Position numbers and translations under genes: made by a program. From NCBI RefSeq assembly GCF_030867095.1, contig NC_081835.1:43631892-43695891 (forward strand): a DNA stretch of 64,000 bases, in the 5' to 3' direction. The notes under the pieces were generated by a model that was given only the letters and a program-made list of their open reading frames with translations, was not told the origin of the DNA and did not search any database. Numbering within the stretch: position 1 is the stretch's first letter; every line of letters begins with the position of its first letter. This document shows positions 1-11,600 of the stretch, piece by piece. The stretch is from Alligator mississippiensis (lineage: Eukaryota; Chordata; Crocodylia; Alligatoridae).

Positions 1-346
1 GTTCTATATCTGTTCTGCACCTTCCCCTTCGTCTCCTTTAAGATTACACTGCCAATCCCCTTTCCTAACTGGTCACGGCTGAGTAATCAGAAGGCAACTC
101 CTGCTGAAGACCTCAGTGGAAACAGCAGCATTAGCACAGTCTGGGGAGCGATGTGTGTGCCGTCATAACACTTTGTATTGCTGCTTGACACCCCATGAGC
201 CTGGAGCCAGGGCAGCACTTGCTTCACAGGGGCAGCGTGGCTGAGCTGGCCTTGGAGGAGGTCCCACAGCTCCCGGCCTTTCTGCACCCCAGAGCGATGG
301 AGTGGGGAGTGGGTGCACTTGAGCCAATGGTTCTGTTCCTTTGCAG

Positions 347-3300
347 GGCGGCTCTGCAGGGAAGGGGACGGCCTTGAAGAATAATTCGGACGCGGATCTG
401 GTCCTTTTCCTCAACTGCTTCACCAGCTACCAGGACCAGGTGGAGAAACGTGCATCCGTGATCAGCACCATCGAAAACCAGCTGAATCGGTGCCGACAAT
501 CACTCGCCTTCAACATCGACGTTGAAGTCTCTCAGCCAAAAGGAAAGAGCACCCCTCCGCGCTCACTCTGCATCACCATCCAGTCGAAGAAGCGGCGGGA
601 GTCCATTGAGGTGGACGTGCTCCCAGCCTACAACGCCCTAGGTAGGAACGTTCCCTTGATCTGATCCCTGTGCCTTCTCTGGGCCATGAGGCCCAGCCAC
701 AAGGGATCCTGGGGGCCCTGCAGAGCCAGTGTCCCACAGGCCCTGGGGCTGACCTGGAGAGAGGAACTTGTGGGGAGGGGGCTGGGTCTTGTACCCGGGC
801 AGGGCCTCCAGGCCAGGGTGTTGCTGAGAGCCATGTGGTCCCCCATCAGCCCTGCACATGCTGGACCTGGCCCAGTAAGTGGTGTGACACCAGGATGACC
901 CCCAACCACTCCACTCTCTCCCCCAGGGCATGTGACTCCTGGCTGCAGACCCCATCCCCAGGTCTATGTGGACCTGATCCAGGCTGGATATGGCCCCAGC
1001 ACATTCTCCACCACCTTCACTGAGCTGCAGAAGAACTTTGTGAAGCGCCGCCCGGCCAAGCTCAAGAACCTGCTGCGCCTCGTCAAGCACTGGTACAAGA
1101 AGGTAAGGGGCCCGGTCCTGCCCCCGCACACGCAGGGCAGCAGGGACACACCGGCACAGCCAGTTTCCCCAAGGCACCAAGAGATCTCACCAGCCAGCCT
1201 GACATCAGGCTCCCGGCTTTGGTCCCGCAGGTCTGTGTGTTTCTGGGCAGGGACAAGTCCTGCTCTGACCCCCCAAATTCCTGTGCCTCTTGCCAGCACC
1301 ACCACAGACAGCAAGCCAGGGACAGGGCCCCAATCCCCTTGCTCCGCGCGCACAAACGCACCCTCTCACTAACTAGTCTCATGCCGCCAACCCCCTGCCC
1401 AAGCAGCTGGCTCCTCTAGTGACTGTGGGGCTGGACCGCAGGGGACCGGGGTATGACCCCAGCAGCCCCCCCATCTCAGCTGGCTCCCTTTCTTTAACAG
1501 TACCTGCTCGAGAGCTACACCCTGTCAGTCCTTCCCACCAAGTATGCCCTAGAGCTGCTGACCATCTACGCCTGGGAGAGGGGCACCGAAAGAGCAGAGA
1601 GGTTCAGCACGGCCGAGGGCTTCTGCACCGTCATGGAGCTGTTGTGCCGGTACCAAGAGCTCTGTGTCTACTGGACCGAGTTCTACGACTTCCAGCACCC
1701 CGTGGTGGGGGCCCACATCAAGCAACAGCTAAAGAACCAGCGGTGAGAGCAGTGTCACTCATGTCACGCGGCTCCTCCCCATCCCATCCCATCCCATCCC
1801 ATCCCATCCCTGCCCTGCCTGGCCAGGACTGGTCCTGGTCCTGGTCCTGGTCCTGGTCCTGGTCTGGGGAGGCACCCATTGGGGCGGGCAGGTGCACTTG
1901 AGTGAAATACACCCCCAAGAGAGAGAATGGGCAGTTCTGCTCAGGATGCACCAGCCAGCCCCTGCTGGACCTCCAAAGCCTCAGGCATGTCCAGGCATGC
2001 ACAAGCTGTCCAGGCAGGCGCTTGCTGAAGGTGAAGCCCTAGCCCATAGAAGTCCAAATCCCAGGGTCGTCAGTGGGGCCAGACCCTTGCCCAAGTCCTA
2101 TAAATGTGAGACATAGGGCACAGCCTTGCCCAGTTCCATCCTAGCTTCGGCATCAGTCACTGCCTGGCTATGGCCAAGGTGCTACTAGGCTCCCCGATTA
2201 AAGCAACTCCACCCTTCCTTTTACTTGGGGCTGGCCAAAGCCCTGCTTTTTCAGTGTCTGTGCTGCCCGCTCTGTGCCCAGGGCCCAGCATCAGCCCCAC
2301 CACTGTTATCCTCATCACTGAGCCCCCGTGATTAAGGCTCCAGTAAGCCAAACCTACCACTGAGCCCCCCTTGCCACACCTTGCACACAGATATGGTGGG
2401 AGGAGAGACAGGGTAGCCTACAGACCCCTGAGTGGGGAACAGGTGCCGTGGGTAGAAGCCAGGGGAGCTGTGTGAGAAGGGATGTGCAGGGCTGGGAGAG
2501 AGTGGGCTGGGGTCCAACAGCAGCCAGAAAGCCCAGAACCAAGCATGGAGAAGGATTGCTTGTGTGTTTGCAGCCCTGTGATCCTGGATCCGGCCGATCC
2601 AACGGGACTCCTAGGGCAGGGAAAGAAGTGGGAGCTGGTGGCAAGAGAAGCCTCCAAATGCCGGAGCCAGCTGTGCTTCCAGAATGGCACCACGCCCATC
2701 CAGCCCTGGCCTGTACAGGTATGGTGCTTCACAGGGCTCTGCTCACGACCCTGCTGGCTCAGTGCCCACTGCTTGGCACAGCAGTGCTCCTGCCCTTACC
2801 TCGAGGATGCCTCCTAAGGGGAGAAACACCCAACCTACAGGTTTCCCTCGCTTTCTACGGTACATGAGTTCCCAGAAAACTGTGCGTAACTCAAATTTAC
2901 ATAACTGACACTTCCCTCTGTTTTGCTCCCTACTACAGCCCCAGGAGCGGCCGATGCCATTAGCCTGCAGGCGCTGTGCCCTCTCGCCCCTTCCCCTACA
3001 GACTTACCTTGCATATAGCAAATTTACCTTGCATATAACAAATGTGGGGTGTAAAAAGGGTCATTGCATAAGAGCAAATTCGCATATACAGAACCTGCAT
3101 AAAGTGAGGGAAACCGGTACTCCCAGGAAGTGGGGGTGGCGTAGCTGGGAGGCCCTCCCCAACCAGAGCTCCTGCCCTGCTCTTCATAGCAACCCTGTAC
3201 AGGCAGAAGTTAGGCCTAGTCTAGCTGGCACCCCCCACAGCCACTGCCCTTGACTGAGTCCGTGCCACCACCTGGTGAGCCTTGAGCCACTGGGAACTTC

Positions 3301-3950
3301 CCTGCTGTGCCACTGCTCTGCGGCATTCCCGTGCCAGGCAGCTGTTTGCCACTGGGGGCTCCCTCTGTGGCAGTTCTGTGCCCACCCAACCCCATCTCAT
3401 GCCCTCTGTATTCCAGCCGGCCAGACCAGTGCAGGTGAGAGTGAAGCAGCTCTCAGGGTCCTGGCTGGACCTGACGCTGAGTCCCAGCACCACCATCCGG
3501 CAGATCAAGGGGGAGATTGAGCGCTTGTGGCACGTCCCTCCCTACCAGCAGCGCCTGGCCCTGCAGGACACTGGCCTAGACAACCAGAAGGTCCTGGACG
3601 ATAACGGCACCTTGGCATCACATGGCATCTTCTACGACGTCACGATCCTGCTTCTCCAAACCCAGCCTCAGGAAATGGAGATCTTCGTGAAGGGCCATGA
3701 TGGCAGGACCTACACCTTCGGCGCACGGCCTACAGACACTGTGCAGAACCTGAAGGCCAAAATCCAGGCCAAGCTGAAAGTCCCTGTGGACCAGCAGCGC
3801 CTCACGCACAATTCCCAGGAGCTGGAAGATCGCCACCCGCTCTCTTACTATCACATTGAGAACCACAGCACCATCTACCTGCTCTTGCGTCTCCGTGGTG
3901 GGTGCGGATCTCCCAGAGCCCTCAGTCCCTCTCTTGCCACAGTACTGTAG
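347..3950 (+). CDS. OASL: 2'-5'-oligoadenylate synthetase-like protein with two ubiquitin-like domains (5' partial)
   Basis: Five coding exons are visible: 347-641, 927-1102, 1501-1742, 2574-2718 and 3417-3950. All have AG/GT borders and their phases chain without a break, giving 463 residues. Exon 1 (roughly the first 50-60 residues) lies left of the window. OAS enzymes make 2'-5'-linked oligoadenylate when bound to dsRNA, which activates RNase L. The sequence shows the GGSAGKGT loop at 347-370, the DAD pair at 389-397 and the third aspartate in IEVDVLPAY at 614-616, so the metal-binding triad lost in human OASL is present. [11 protein letters not shown] closes the OAS core. The last exon encodes UBL1 (about 3429-3670) and UBL2 (about 3672-3902). 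UBL2 ends LRLRGG and is followed by 15 residues ending in ATVL. The two-UBL layout identifies OASL rather than OAS1-3. Family assignment is firm; whether it is the orthologue of human OASL or a sauropsid paralogue cannot be settled here. Confidence 0.93.
1781..1863 (+). repeat. Two adjacent minisatellites in OASL intron 4
   Basis: About six copies of ATCCC (near 1783-1811) are followed by about five copies of TCCTGG (near 1830-1863), some 40 bases after the exon 4 donor. They are purely repetitive and lie inside the intron. Confidence 0.9.
2838..3117. mobile_element. Short TA-flanked inverted-repeat element (MITE) in OASL intron 5
   Basis: The left end CAGGTTTCCCTCGCTTT and the right end AAAGTGAGGGAAACCG are inverted matches with a few mismatches. 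Both ends abut TA (2836-2837 and 3118-3119). A 280-base palindromic unit with a TA duplication fits a non-autonomous Tc1/mariner-type transposon. It has no coding capacity. The superfamily is inferred only from the TA duplication. Confidence 0.7.
3672..3950 (+). other. UBL2 of OASL with LRLRGG end and 15-residue tail
   Basis: The second ubiquitin-like domain follows ubiquitin closely: EIFVK start, LKAKIQAKL (lysines at the K27, K29 and K33 positions), [17 protein letters not shown] and an LRLRGG end at 3885-3902. The Ile44 patch differs: the QQRLI equivalent is QQRLT and the Leu8 loop is GHDG. Fifteen residues follow the diglycine before the stop at 3948-3950, as in ubiquitin precursors with a C-terminal extension. 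Human OASL, as I recall it, lacks this diglycine end. Confidence 0.85.
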
Positions 3951-4535
3951 ACTGGTAGCTGACTGTGGCCCGTGGTGAGGACATGGCTTGCGGAGACGCC
4001 CCAATCTCAGGGGAATTCTATCGCATGCCACCTTTCATGGCTTTCCTAAGACAGTTCATGCTCCTGTAGTCTCCCTATCCTCCCACAGGGCTCAGTCCAG
4101 TCTGGGCACCATCTCCAGTGCCTCCCCAAGTCCTTCTTGGCACCTGGGTGACCCAGTTTGAACTGTGTTTTGGGAGCCTCCAGGACCAAGGGTCATGCAG
4201 GACAAGGAAGATGTTTAGGCTCACTGCTCATACTGGGATGACCCTGCTGCAGGGTGCGAAGTCCCTCAAGAACCCAGGCCTGGCCCTAGTCCCCTGGGCT
4301 CATGACCCTGGGATTTGGGATGGAGCTGCCAGGCTCTTGGGGCTAGAGATTGTGAGAGATGTCTGGGGAGCACGCAGCTGGTCGAAAGACCCAGAGCCCC
4401 CATCGTTGCTGATCGGTCCTGGAACAGCAGCACCTGTCTCTGTGTAGTGGCTTTGACAACGGTGTCCCCAGCTCCATGCCTGGGTGACCTTGTCTGTGAC
4501 TGCCCTGCATCCCCTGTCTGCTGCGTGTAACCTGA

Positions 4536-4541
4536 AATAAA
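4536..4541 (+). promoter_or_regulatory. Polyadenylation signal of OASL
   Basis: AATAAA stands about 590 bases after the OASL stop, followed by a GT-rich stretch (GTGTGGCTGAGTGG). This would make the 3' UTR about 0.6 kb. Confidence 0.75.
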
Positions 4542-5299
4542 GAGGTCTGAGGTTAACCCTGTGTGGCTGAGTGGTCCTCAGTGGGTGTGGCTCCCGTCTA
4601 TGCCACAAACACAAAGTTGGATTGTGGGCCTTTTATCTGATCCTGATACAACACAAACGCTGAGTTGTTTCCAGTAGCCACTCACACCACAGCCGAGTTG
4701 TGCTCCCCTGGCCAGGCTGCCTAGCTGCAGCAGTGCCTTGTGGCGGCATCTGGACACCTGTCCCATGGTGCCCCAGGGAAACTGAGTGCCTGGAGGATAG
4801 GTCCACAGGTGATGGTGGCTGCAGCGCATGAGGCAGTGGCCCCATGCAGTGTCCTACCACACTGAGTGCTGGGAGGGAGGTTCAGATGAGCTGGAGTCAA
4901 CCACAGTCCTGAGAGGCTTTCTTTGCACTCTCCATGGCTGTAAAATGCAAGCTGAGCCACAGCTGGCACTGGCCCTCCAGAATGTGCTGGACATGGAGGG
5001 CCCAGGTCTCCCAGGGGGCACAATAACACATTTCTACATCCAGGCAGCAGGGGCCACTGCATGGGCATCTGAAGGACAGGGCACTCTAGGCTCACAGGGT
5101 ATAACGGCTGAGTTTGTGTGAAGACAGGGGGACAGGCAGTCCAGGGGCTCGGGGCCAAACAGAACAGCATTTGGGGGTAACAGCAGCAGCGGGATTTTAT
5201 AGCATAGAGGCGGGGGTCTGAAAGGTATTGGCAGAAATACAGTGCTTGGGACCCCAACGAGGCCTCAGCCCAAGGACAGGACCTGGCCAGTCCTGATCT
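4542..5299. other. Intergenic stretch after OASL
   Basis: I see no exon, RNA gene or recognisable repeat here. The long minus-strand open frame across it has no domain I recognise and runs into the decayed OASL copy. Confidence 0.5.
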
Positions 5300-5840
5300 T
5301 CCTGCTGGAGAGGTCCAGCAAAGAGAGACAACCCTAGGGTACAGGGCCTCAGTACTCTGCTGTGAAGTTAGCTGGCTATGGAGCTCAGTGAGGGTGGTGG
5401 AGGACACACTAGGGGTGGCTTCAGTCTGGATGAGGTCTGTGTAGACCTATGGAGAGGTTCTGTAGCTAGGAGTCACATCCCCTTGTGGAAAGAGTGGAGT
5501 GGCTGGGGGTCATCCTGGTGTCATAGCACTGACTGGGCCAGGGACAGCCTGTACATAGCCAATGTGGGATCACCTGCCTCTCAACAGCACCCTCACCTGA
5601 GGGCTCTGTCCCAGTGATGACCCCTCCCCTGCCCTGGTACAGGGCCCAGACTAGTTCCCACACATTTCACCCTCCAGGCCAGCCCCAGGGCCTTTGGGGA
5701 CACTGAAGCAAGTGCCTAAAACCGGCTCTGCAGGGCCCCCAGGATCTCTGGATTGGTTGTGGCTGTGCCTCGTGGCCCAGGAGAGATGCAGGGATCAGAT
5801 TGGGAAGATGATCCTACCTAGGATGTTGTAATCTGGGTAT
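5300..5840 (-). pseudogene. Inverted, decayed partial copy of OASL (intron 2, exon 3 and start of intron 3)
   Basis: The minus strand matches plus-strand 640-1120 over most of its length. The exon 2 donor context (CTAGGTAGGA in the gene) is recognisable at about 5820-5830, the exon 3 acceptor and GTGACTCCT at 5468-5485, and VYTDLIQ and STTLTELHSQ answer VYVDLIQ and [10 protein letters not shown] of the gene. A TAG lies in frame just before VYTDL, and similarity fades beyond LYPRVVSLCW, which corresponds to LLRLVKHWY. Exon 2 itself is not clearly present. The copy is inverted and about 4.5 kb from its source, so it arose by DNA-level duplication rather than retroposition, because intron sequence is included. 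Confidence 0.8.
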
Positions 5841-7784
5841 CACTACTGGTTTCCAGTTATGACCATACTGGTGTAGGAGGACTGCATCAACACCCTCCTT
5901 GGAGGTATTTGTGGACATATTTGCACTGTTTGGTCACAATGCCTTGGGATCAGGCTCTCCTTAATTAACTCCTTTAATTTCTCAAAGTCTGTGTTACGGG
6001 TTTTGTCCTCACCCCCAAATGGAGCTATCTTGCAGGACTCAGTTTCAATGGGGCTGGGTTCCTCCAGCCATCAAATCAGTCGAATACACACACACACACA
6101 CACACACGCAGGCACACAGAGATGAATGTGACATGCCTGATCTGGCCAGATTGATCAGCATGTACAGGCTGGCACCCTCATATGCCAGGAATCAGTTCAT
6201 CAGGGCAACAATAAAGTCAGACAGACACGTGCACACAGGTGAACAGAATACCTCTGAATCAGGCTGGGTGTCCAGCTGACTCCCTCATGGGCCAGCATTC
6301 AGTTCATTAGGGCACATCTGAGTCAAACTGGGTCAATCAGCCTATACAAGCTGTTCCTCTTATGTATCTCAAACTCAGCACATCCCAGTCTTTTGCCCTA
6401 ACAGTCCTAGTAGTGGTAGCCTTTTGATAAGCACACCCCACAGTCTTTTGGGGCTTCATAGGGATCTTTGGCTTAGGTAGAAGAAGCGTTGCTCCAGAGC
6501 AAGTGGGGAAGGGGAAGTAGAGAAGGAAAAGTTCACCCGGTTACCACCAGTTTGACTATAAAAGTTATTTATTGCTAAATAAATGGATGATAGCCATGCA
6601 AGGAAAAACAAACAAAAACAATTACAATATTACCCTGGTTCAATTGAGTATTTGGGGAAACCTATCTCAAGCTTAATTAATAAAATTCAGGTTCAGAAAG
6701 CTATGCCTAGAGAGAAAAAGAGAAAGAGAGCTGGGATCTCACCATTCCAAGGCACTCGGGTGTTTTGTTGACAGGCAAAGTTTCTAGCACCATCCTTGAA
6801 GGTTAAACAGGCAACGGAAAGAGACGATCTGTTTGTCCCAGCTTCTTGAGAACAACAGCGGATGGTGTCAGAGAGATAGCTCCCTCTTGAAGCACACTGT
6901 TTGCTGCTTTACAGCTTATACCCTTAGTCCAGCCTCTTCAAAGCATTCTTTTAATTGTGTAAATCAAGAAGGTCCCAAGCCAGAATTGACAGGGAAAATC
7001 CTGTTATATAAACAGTTTCAATTTAAATGAATTACCTTTTTCAGTGACAAGGGGTTATCTGGTTTGGAACATCTCAAGAAACTGATTAACAACCAGGAAA
7101 AACATAAAGTTTTAAGGAGTAACTAGACACCTAAGAGCCAGCTTGAAATTATTATGCATACAGAAGATATACTGGAAGGGATATCACATTGTTTTTTCTC
7201 AGATGGCCTAACTATGCTTGCACTGCGAAGTCAGCATCAGTTTTTTGTATTTTACCTGTTGTGAATAAGCCTCATCTTAGCATGACTTTCAGATCTTACT
7301 GTAGTCTTTTAACATATTAAGGGGATTACTTGGAGTGTTCATAAACTTTGTGGGGAGGACTCCTACTAGTCATCCCAGGAAAAGTATGACAGCATTTGTG
7401 ATCAGGGCTCCAATGGGCTGGATGTTGTGAGGAACCCTTAACCATTGTTCAAATGTCACCCATACCCCCTCTGACTCAGTCTCTTGCCTCAGCATTCCCT
7501 AACCCAGCAACCAAGTTTTAGTCAATCAAGTTTAAATAGGCCTCCCATACTGGGACTGGGGAATGTATGGCCCCAAATGCCTATTAAACTTGTCTTCTGC
7601 TTAGTTCTGGTTAGATGAGGGGTGTGGGGGGGGGTGGAAATAGAAAACATCCTTTGTAAGTCCAGCAAGCTGGGTGCCATGACTCCTTCAGGAACACAGA
7701 GCTGACAGGTAACACCTTACCCAGAACAAATGACTGCTGGTAAGGCCCCAGATGTCCTTGCAGCAGGCATCTTAGCTACTTGTA
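5841..7784. other. AT-rich intergenic region without a gene
   Basis: It contains a CA dinucleotide run at about 6089-6108 and two loosely similar blocks near 6140-6200 and 6280-6350 (CCAGCATTCAGTTCATTAGGGC-like). Otherwise I see no exon or named repeat. The block around 6540-7450 could be an old transposon, but I found no paired ends to support that. Confidence 0.5.
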
Positions 7785-8848
7785 CCACCTGGGGACACTC
7801 GATGGACAGAAGTCAGGAATAACAACCAAAGAGGTGTACTCAGCAACAGCCCACATCTGTGGGGAGCAGATCAGGATAGCAAAAGCACAAACCAAATACA
7901 GATTGGCAACTGGAATCAAGGACAACAAAAAGTCCTTCTTTAGATATGTAGGAAGTCAGAGAAAAAATAAGGGAAGCATACAGCCCTTGATGAATGAAAT
8001 GGGACAGCTGATAACTGACTCTCAGTACAAAACCGAACTCCTGAGTGAATACTTCACGTTGGTATACCGCTAGTCCAAGGGTGTTAGCCTGCTTGACAGG
8101 ATACAGGATGATCGTGGTGGGGGTGACCCCCCCACCCCATAGTTGGTATAGATCTTGTGGGGGAGCACCTACAAAAGCTAAATATCTACAGGGCAGCAAG
8201 ACCAGATGAAATACACTAAAGGGTGCTAAAAGAACTGGCCGATGCCATTGTGCGACCAATGGCAAAGTTATTTGAAGACTTGTGGCGCTTGGGAGAGGTC
8301 CCAGAAGATTGGAAAAAGGTCAGTGTGGTGCCTATCTTTAAGACAGGGAGAAAGGAGGACCCAGGAAATTACAGGCCAATTGGTTTGCCCTCAATCCCTG
8401 GTAAAATCCTGGGAAAAATTACCAAGGAATCCATTACAGAGAAGCTAGCAGCAGGCAGTATTCTGAAGGATAACCAACATGGCTTTATTACGGGCAGGTC
8501 ATGCCAAACCAACGTCATTTCCTTCTATGATCAGGTTACTTGCCCCCTGGATGGGGGAAATGAGGTTGATGTCATATACCTGGGCTTCAAAAAGACCTTT
8601 GACCTGCTCTCCCATGAATTCCTTATGAAAAAATTGGGAAAATCCGGCCTCAACTACTTTACGGTCCGGTGGCTAGGTAACTGGCTCCCTGATAGGACCC
8701 AGAGAGTATTGACTGATGGACTGAGTTATCCTGGCAGAGGATGACCATTGGTGTCCCTCAGGCTTCAGTATTCAGGCTAGAGCTTTTCAATTTGTTCATC
8801 AACGATTTGGATTTGGGTATTAAAAGCAAACTAGCAAAGTTCACTGAC
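7785..8848 (+). mobile_element. CR1 LINE, 5'-truncated, first piece
   Basis: Translated pieces match CR1 ORF2: KSFFRYVGSQRK, then VPEDWKKVSVVPIFK, GNYRPIGLPSIPGK, NQHGFITGRSC, ISFYDQV and VDVIYLGFKKTFD (where FRKAFD is usual). Stops and frame changes occur around 8070 and 8744, so the copy is dead. It begins in the linker before the reverse transcriptase domain and breaks off in the FADDTK motif, where an LTR element is inserted. The same motif resumes at 15545. Confidence 0.9.
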
Positions 8849-8853
8849 AACAC
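8849..8853. repeat. Target-site duplication, left copy
   Basis: AACAC here is repeated at 15540-15544, directly outside the two LTRs of the Gypsy element. Five bases is the usual Ty3/Gypsy length. Confidence 0.85.
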
Positions 8854-10100
8854 TGTGCCCGCCTCTGCTCGACTAGGCGCTCTCGAGCTGCCTTCGCTCG
8901 GGTGGCTGTTCTAGCTTGCCCCGAGCCCCTGAGAGGGCCCCGGAAGGTGCCTCGGGTGGTGTCAGGAGGCCCCCTAACCTCGCCTGCCACGACTTCGGAT
9001 GGAACCTCAGTGGTGGGGGTCTCCGTTAACGCAGCCTCCAGGGTCATCACGCCTTCGGCGGGCACTCACAGGACTCCAACCTCCCCTACACCCCAGCCAA
9101 TCACCACCTGCTGCTGCGGGTCTCCCAGTGGCCTTCCTTTGGCAACCCCACCGTGTTTTCGGTCCTGTGCCTCCTGGTGGTCCCCACTCCGGAGAACCAA
9201 GCTTCCCAGGCTGGAATCTGCCTTGAGGGTCTCACACCCCCTGATTCCCTGCTGCCCCTAGCCTATACTGACCCGAGGCCACCGCAACACAAAATGAGAG
9301 AGCCTAAAGGAAAGCGAACAACAAAACAGAAAGTCAAGCCCTTCTATCACGCCTAGCCTGGGATCTGACCCAGGTGCCTAAGCCCCAATCAACGGGCTGC
9401 CCTGGCTCAAAGTCCGTCGGATGGCTTAAGGCCACCGACTCCCCCGGGTGTCTACTCTCCAGGACCGTGGCTCCCACTCTCTGGGAGCCTCATATCCGGC
9501 GTTCACTCCCTCGCCGGTCCCGTTGCCGGTTCCTCCACCAGCCCGTCTGTCGGCTCTCTCGTAGGGTCTGCTGACGGTTTCCTCACCGGCTACGCCGCCC
9601 GCTCCTTTACCGGATCCATAGCCGGTTCCTTCTCTAGTCTTGCTGACGACGTCATCTCCACCTTCTCCGTCGGCTCCTTTAAGAACACAGCTCTCGCTGC
9701 TGTAGCTGCAGCTTTCTTCGCCAGCTCCTTTAATGGTGCGGCTCTCGCTGCTGCAGCTGCCGTTGCCGTTCTCACCGCCGCTGCCACTGCCATGACTTCC
9801 CCCGTCGGGCTGGGTACATGGGCCCCGCAGGCGCGGGTCCTGTTCTCGGGGTTCCCTGCGGGCTTTCCCCACTTCCGGCCCTGCTCCGCTCCCGGGGCCG
9901 CCTTTTATTGCTGCCGGGTGGCGTCTCCTGCTGACATCACCAGGCCCCAGCTGGATATAAGTGCGGTTTACAAATCGCGACGGCGGTTTTCCCGCATGCG
10001 TGTCCCTGCTCCCTCCGGCTTCTGCGTGGGGTAAGTAAGTGTTTACTTCCCCCCTGGTTTTGCCCCGGGGTTTCCTTCTAACCCCGGCATCCCTAGGACA
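8854..10100 (-). repeat. LTR, left copy (3' LTR of the minus-strand element)
   Basis: It is about 95 percent identical to 14308-15539, apart from a block of about 15 bases present only here. Read on the minus strand it begins TGTCC and ends GGCACA. A purine-rich tract (10104-10113 as its complement) lies just inside it, as expected for plus-strand priming. Confidence 0.9.
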
Positions 10101-10726
10101 CAACCCCCCCCACTCAAGATGCCTTGGGGCGCTTCTTCGGTCCCATTTCGAGTCGCACCTGTCAGGCTGGCCCGTCCATCTGTCAGGTCACCTCGGGCCC
10201 CTGTCTGGTCTTCCCCGTCACACCTGGATAGGAAGTCCGCAACTGCGTTATCTTTCCCAGGTCGGTGTACTATGTAAAACTTATAAGGTTGGAGTGCCAA
10301 GGCCCACCGGGTAATTCGGGCATTATCTGTCTTGGCCGTGCTCAGCCACCTTAGCGGGGCATCATCCGTTATCAGTTTGAATTCTCTGCCCATCAGGTAG
10401 TACCTAAAGTGGTCTACTGCCCACCGTATGGGTAAGCATTCCCGTTTTATAGTTGAGTACCTTCTTTCCACTGGTAGCAGTTTGCAACTGGCATACGCTA
10501 TGGGCCTCTCGCTGCCTCTGTCCTCCTGGGTTAGGACGGCCCCCACTGCGGTCTCCGAGGCATCCGTCTGTAAAATGAAGGGCTTCCTGAAGTCAGGAGC
10601 GTGTATTACCTCCTCCTCGCAGAGTGCTTGTTTCAGCTTTTTAAAACTCCACGTCATCTCCTCTGTCCACCTGATGGCCCCCGTTTTTCGCCCTTTGAGT
10701 GCCTCCGACAAAGGTGTGGACAACAT
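10043..10726 (-). mobile_element. Gypsy RNase H region (fossil part)
   Basis: It carries QTDASETAVGAVLTQ and STIKRECLPIRWAVDHFRYY, the usual Ty3/Gypsy RNase H signatures, followed by a VHRPGKDNAVADFLSR-type segment. Its far end overlaps the LTR slightly. Confidence 0.85.
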
Positions 10727-10777
10727 TGAGAAGTGAGGTACAAACCGCCTATAATAATTGGTGAGCCCTAAGAATGA

Positions 10778-11600
10778 TCAAAGCTGGCGGCAGTTTTGAG
10801 GGGCTGCGAAATTGCGGATAATTTCTACCTTGTCGGCCAAGGGTTTGAACATGCCCCTGCCAACCAGAAACCCCAGATATTTTGTTTCCTTCTGAGCTAG
10901 GGCACATTTTCGAGGGTTGGCCATTAGCCCTGCCCGTCTCAATTCCGTCAGGATGGCTCGGAGGGCTCTCTTGTGCTGTGCCCACGTCCGGGTATATATG
11001 ACGATATCATCTATGTAGGCCGCGGCATATTCGTCATGTGGGGCCAGTATCAGATCCATCAGGCGCTGAAACATTGCGGTGGCACCGTGTAACCCAAAGG
11101 GCATCCTGACAAACTTGTATAGCCCCCACGGGGTGCCAAACGCTGTCTTTGGCCGGTCTCCCTTGGCCACCGGGATCTGCCAATACCCCTTTGCGAGGTC
11201 GAGGGTTGATATATACTGGGCATCCCCTATTCTTTCAACCAGCTCTGCCACATGGGGCATTGGGAATGCGTCAAACATTGCCAGGGCATTTAATCGTCTG
11301 TAGTCGATGCAAAGCCTCAAAGATCTATTGGGCTTACGCACCGGCACCAGCAGGCTCCTCCAGGGGCTCCTCGACAGCTGAATGACTCCTAACTTCAGCA
11401 TAGAGTCTACCTCTCTACGAACGGCTTCCAAGAGGTGGTGCGGGATGGGTCGCCACCTCTCCCTTACTATTGCTCCAGGGGGGGTCTTTATAGCGTGAAA
11501 CAAGTCCTGGACCCACCCGGGTTCCTCACGGAATACCTCCCGGAATTCCTCTATCATACTTTGGGCCTCTTGCCTCTGCTCGGGGACCAACTCCTCCCCG
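10778..11600 (-). mobile_element. Gypsy reverse transcriptase region (fossil part)
   Basis: It carries LCIDYRRLNALA, STLDLAKGYWQIPV, FGLHGATAMFQRLMD and YIDDIVIY, the standard Ty3/Gypsy reverse transcriptase blocks. It lies downstream of integrase in the same open frame. Confidence 0.9.

Noticed and set aside
1-346. Exon 1 of OASL
   Set aside because: No ATG-led frame with OAS N-terminal features and a phase 0 donor is seen; it should lie left of the window.
6430-7450. Possible old LTR or viral remnant in the AT-rich region
   Set aside because: No paired ends, no coding signature and no primer site were found.
9374-10034. Open frames inside the left LTR, including repeats of GCCGGT-type codons
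   Set aside because: They are inside an LTR, repeat in the other LTR with changes, and do not match gag or pol.
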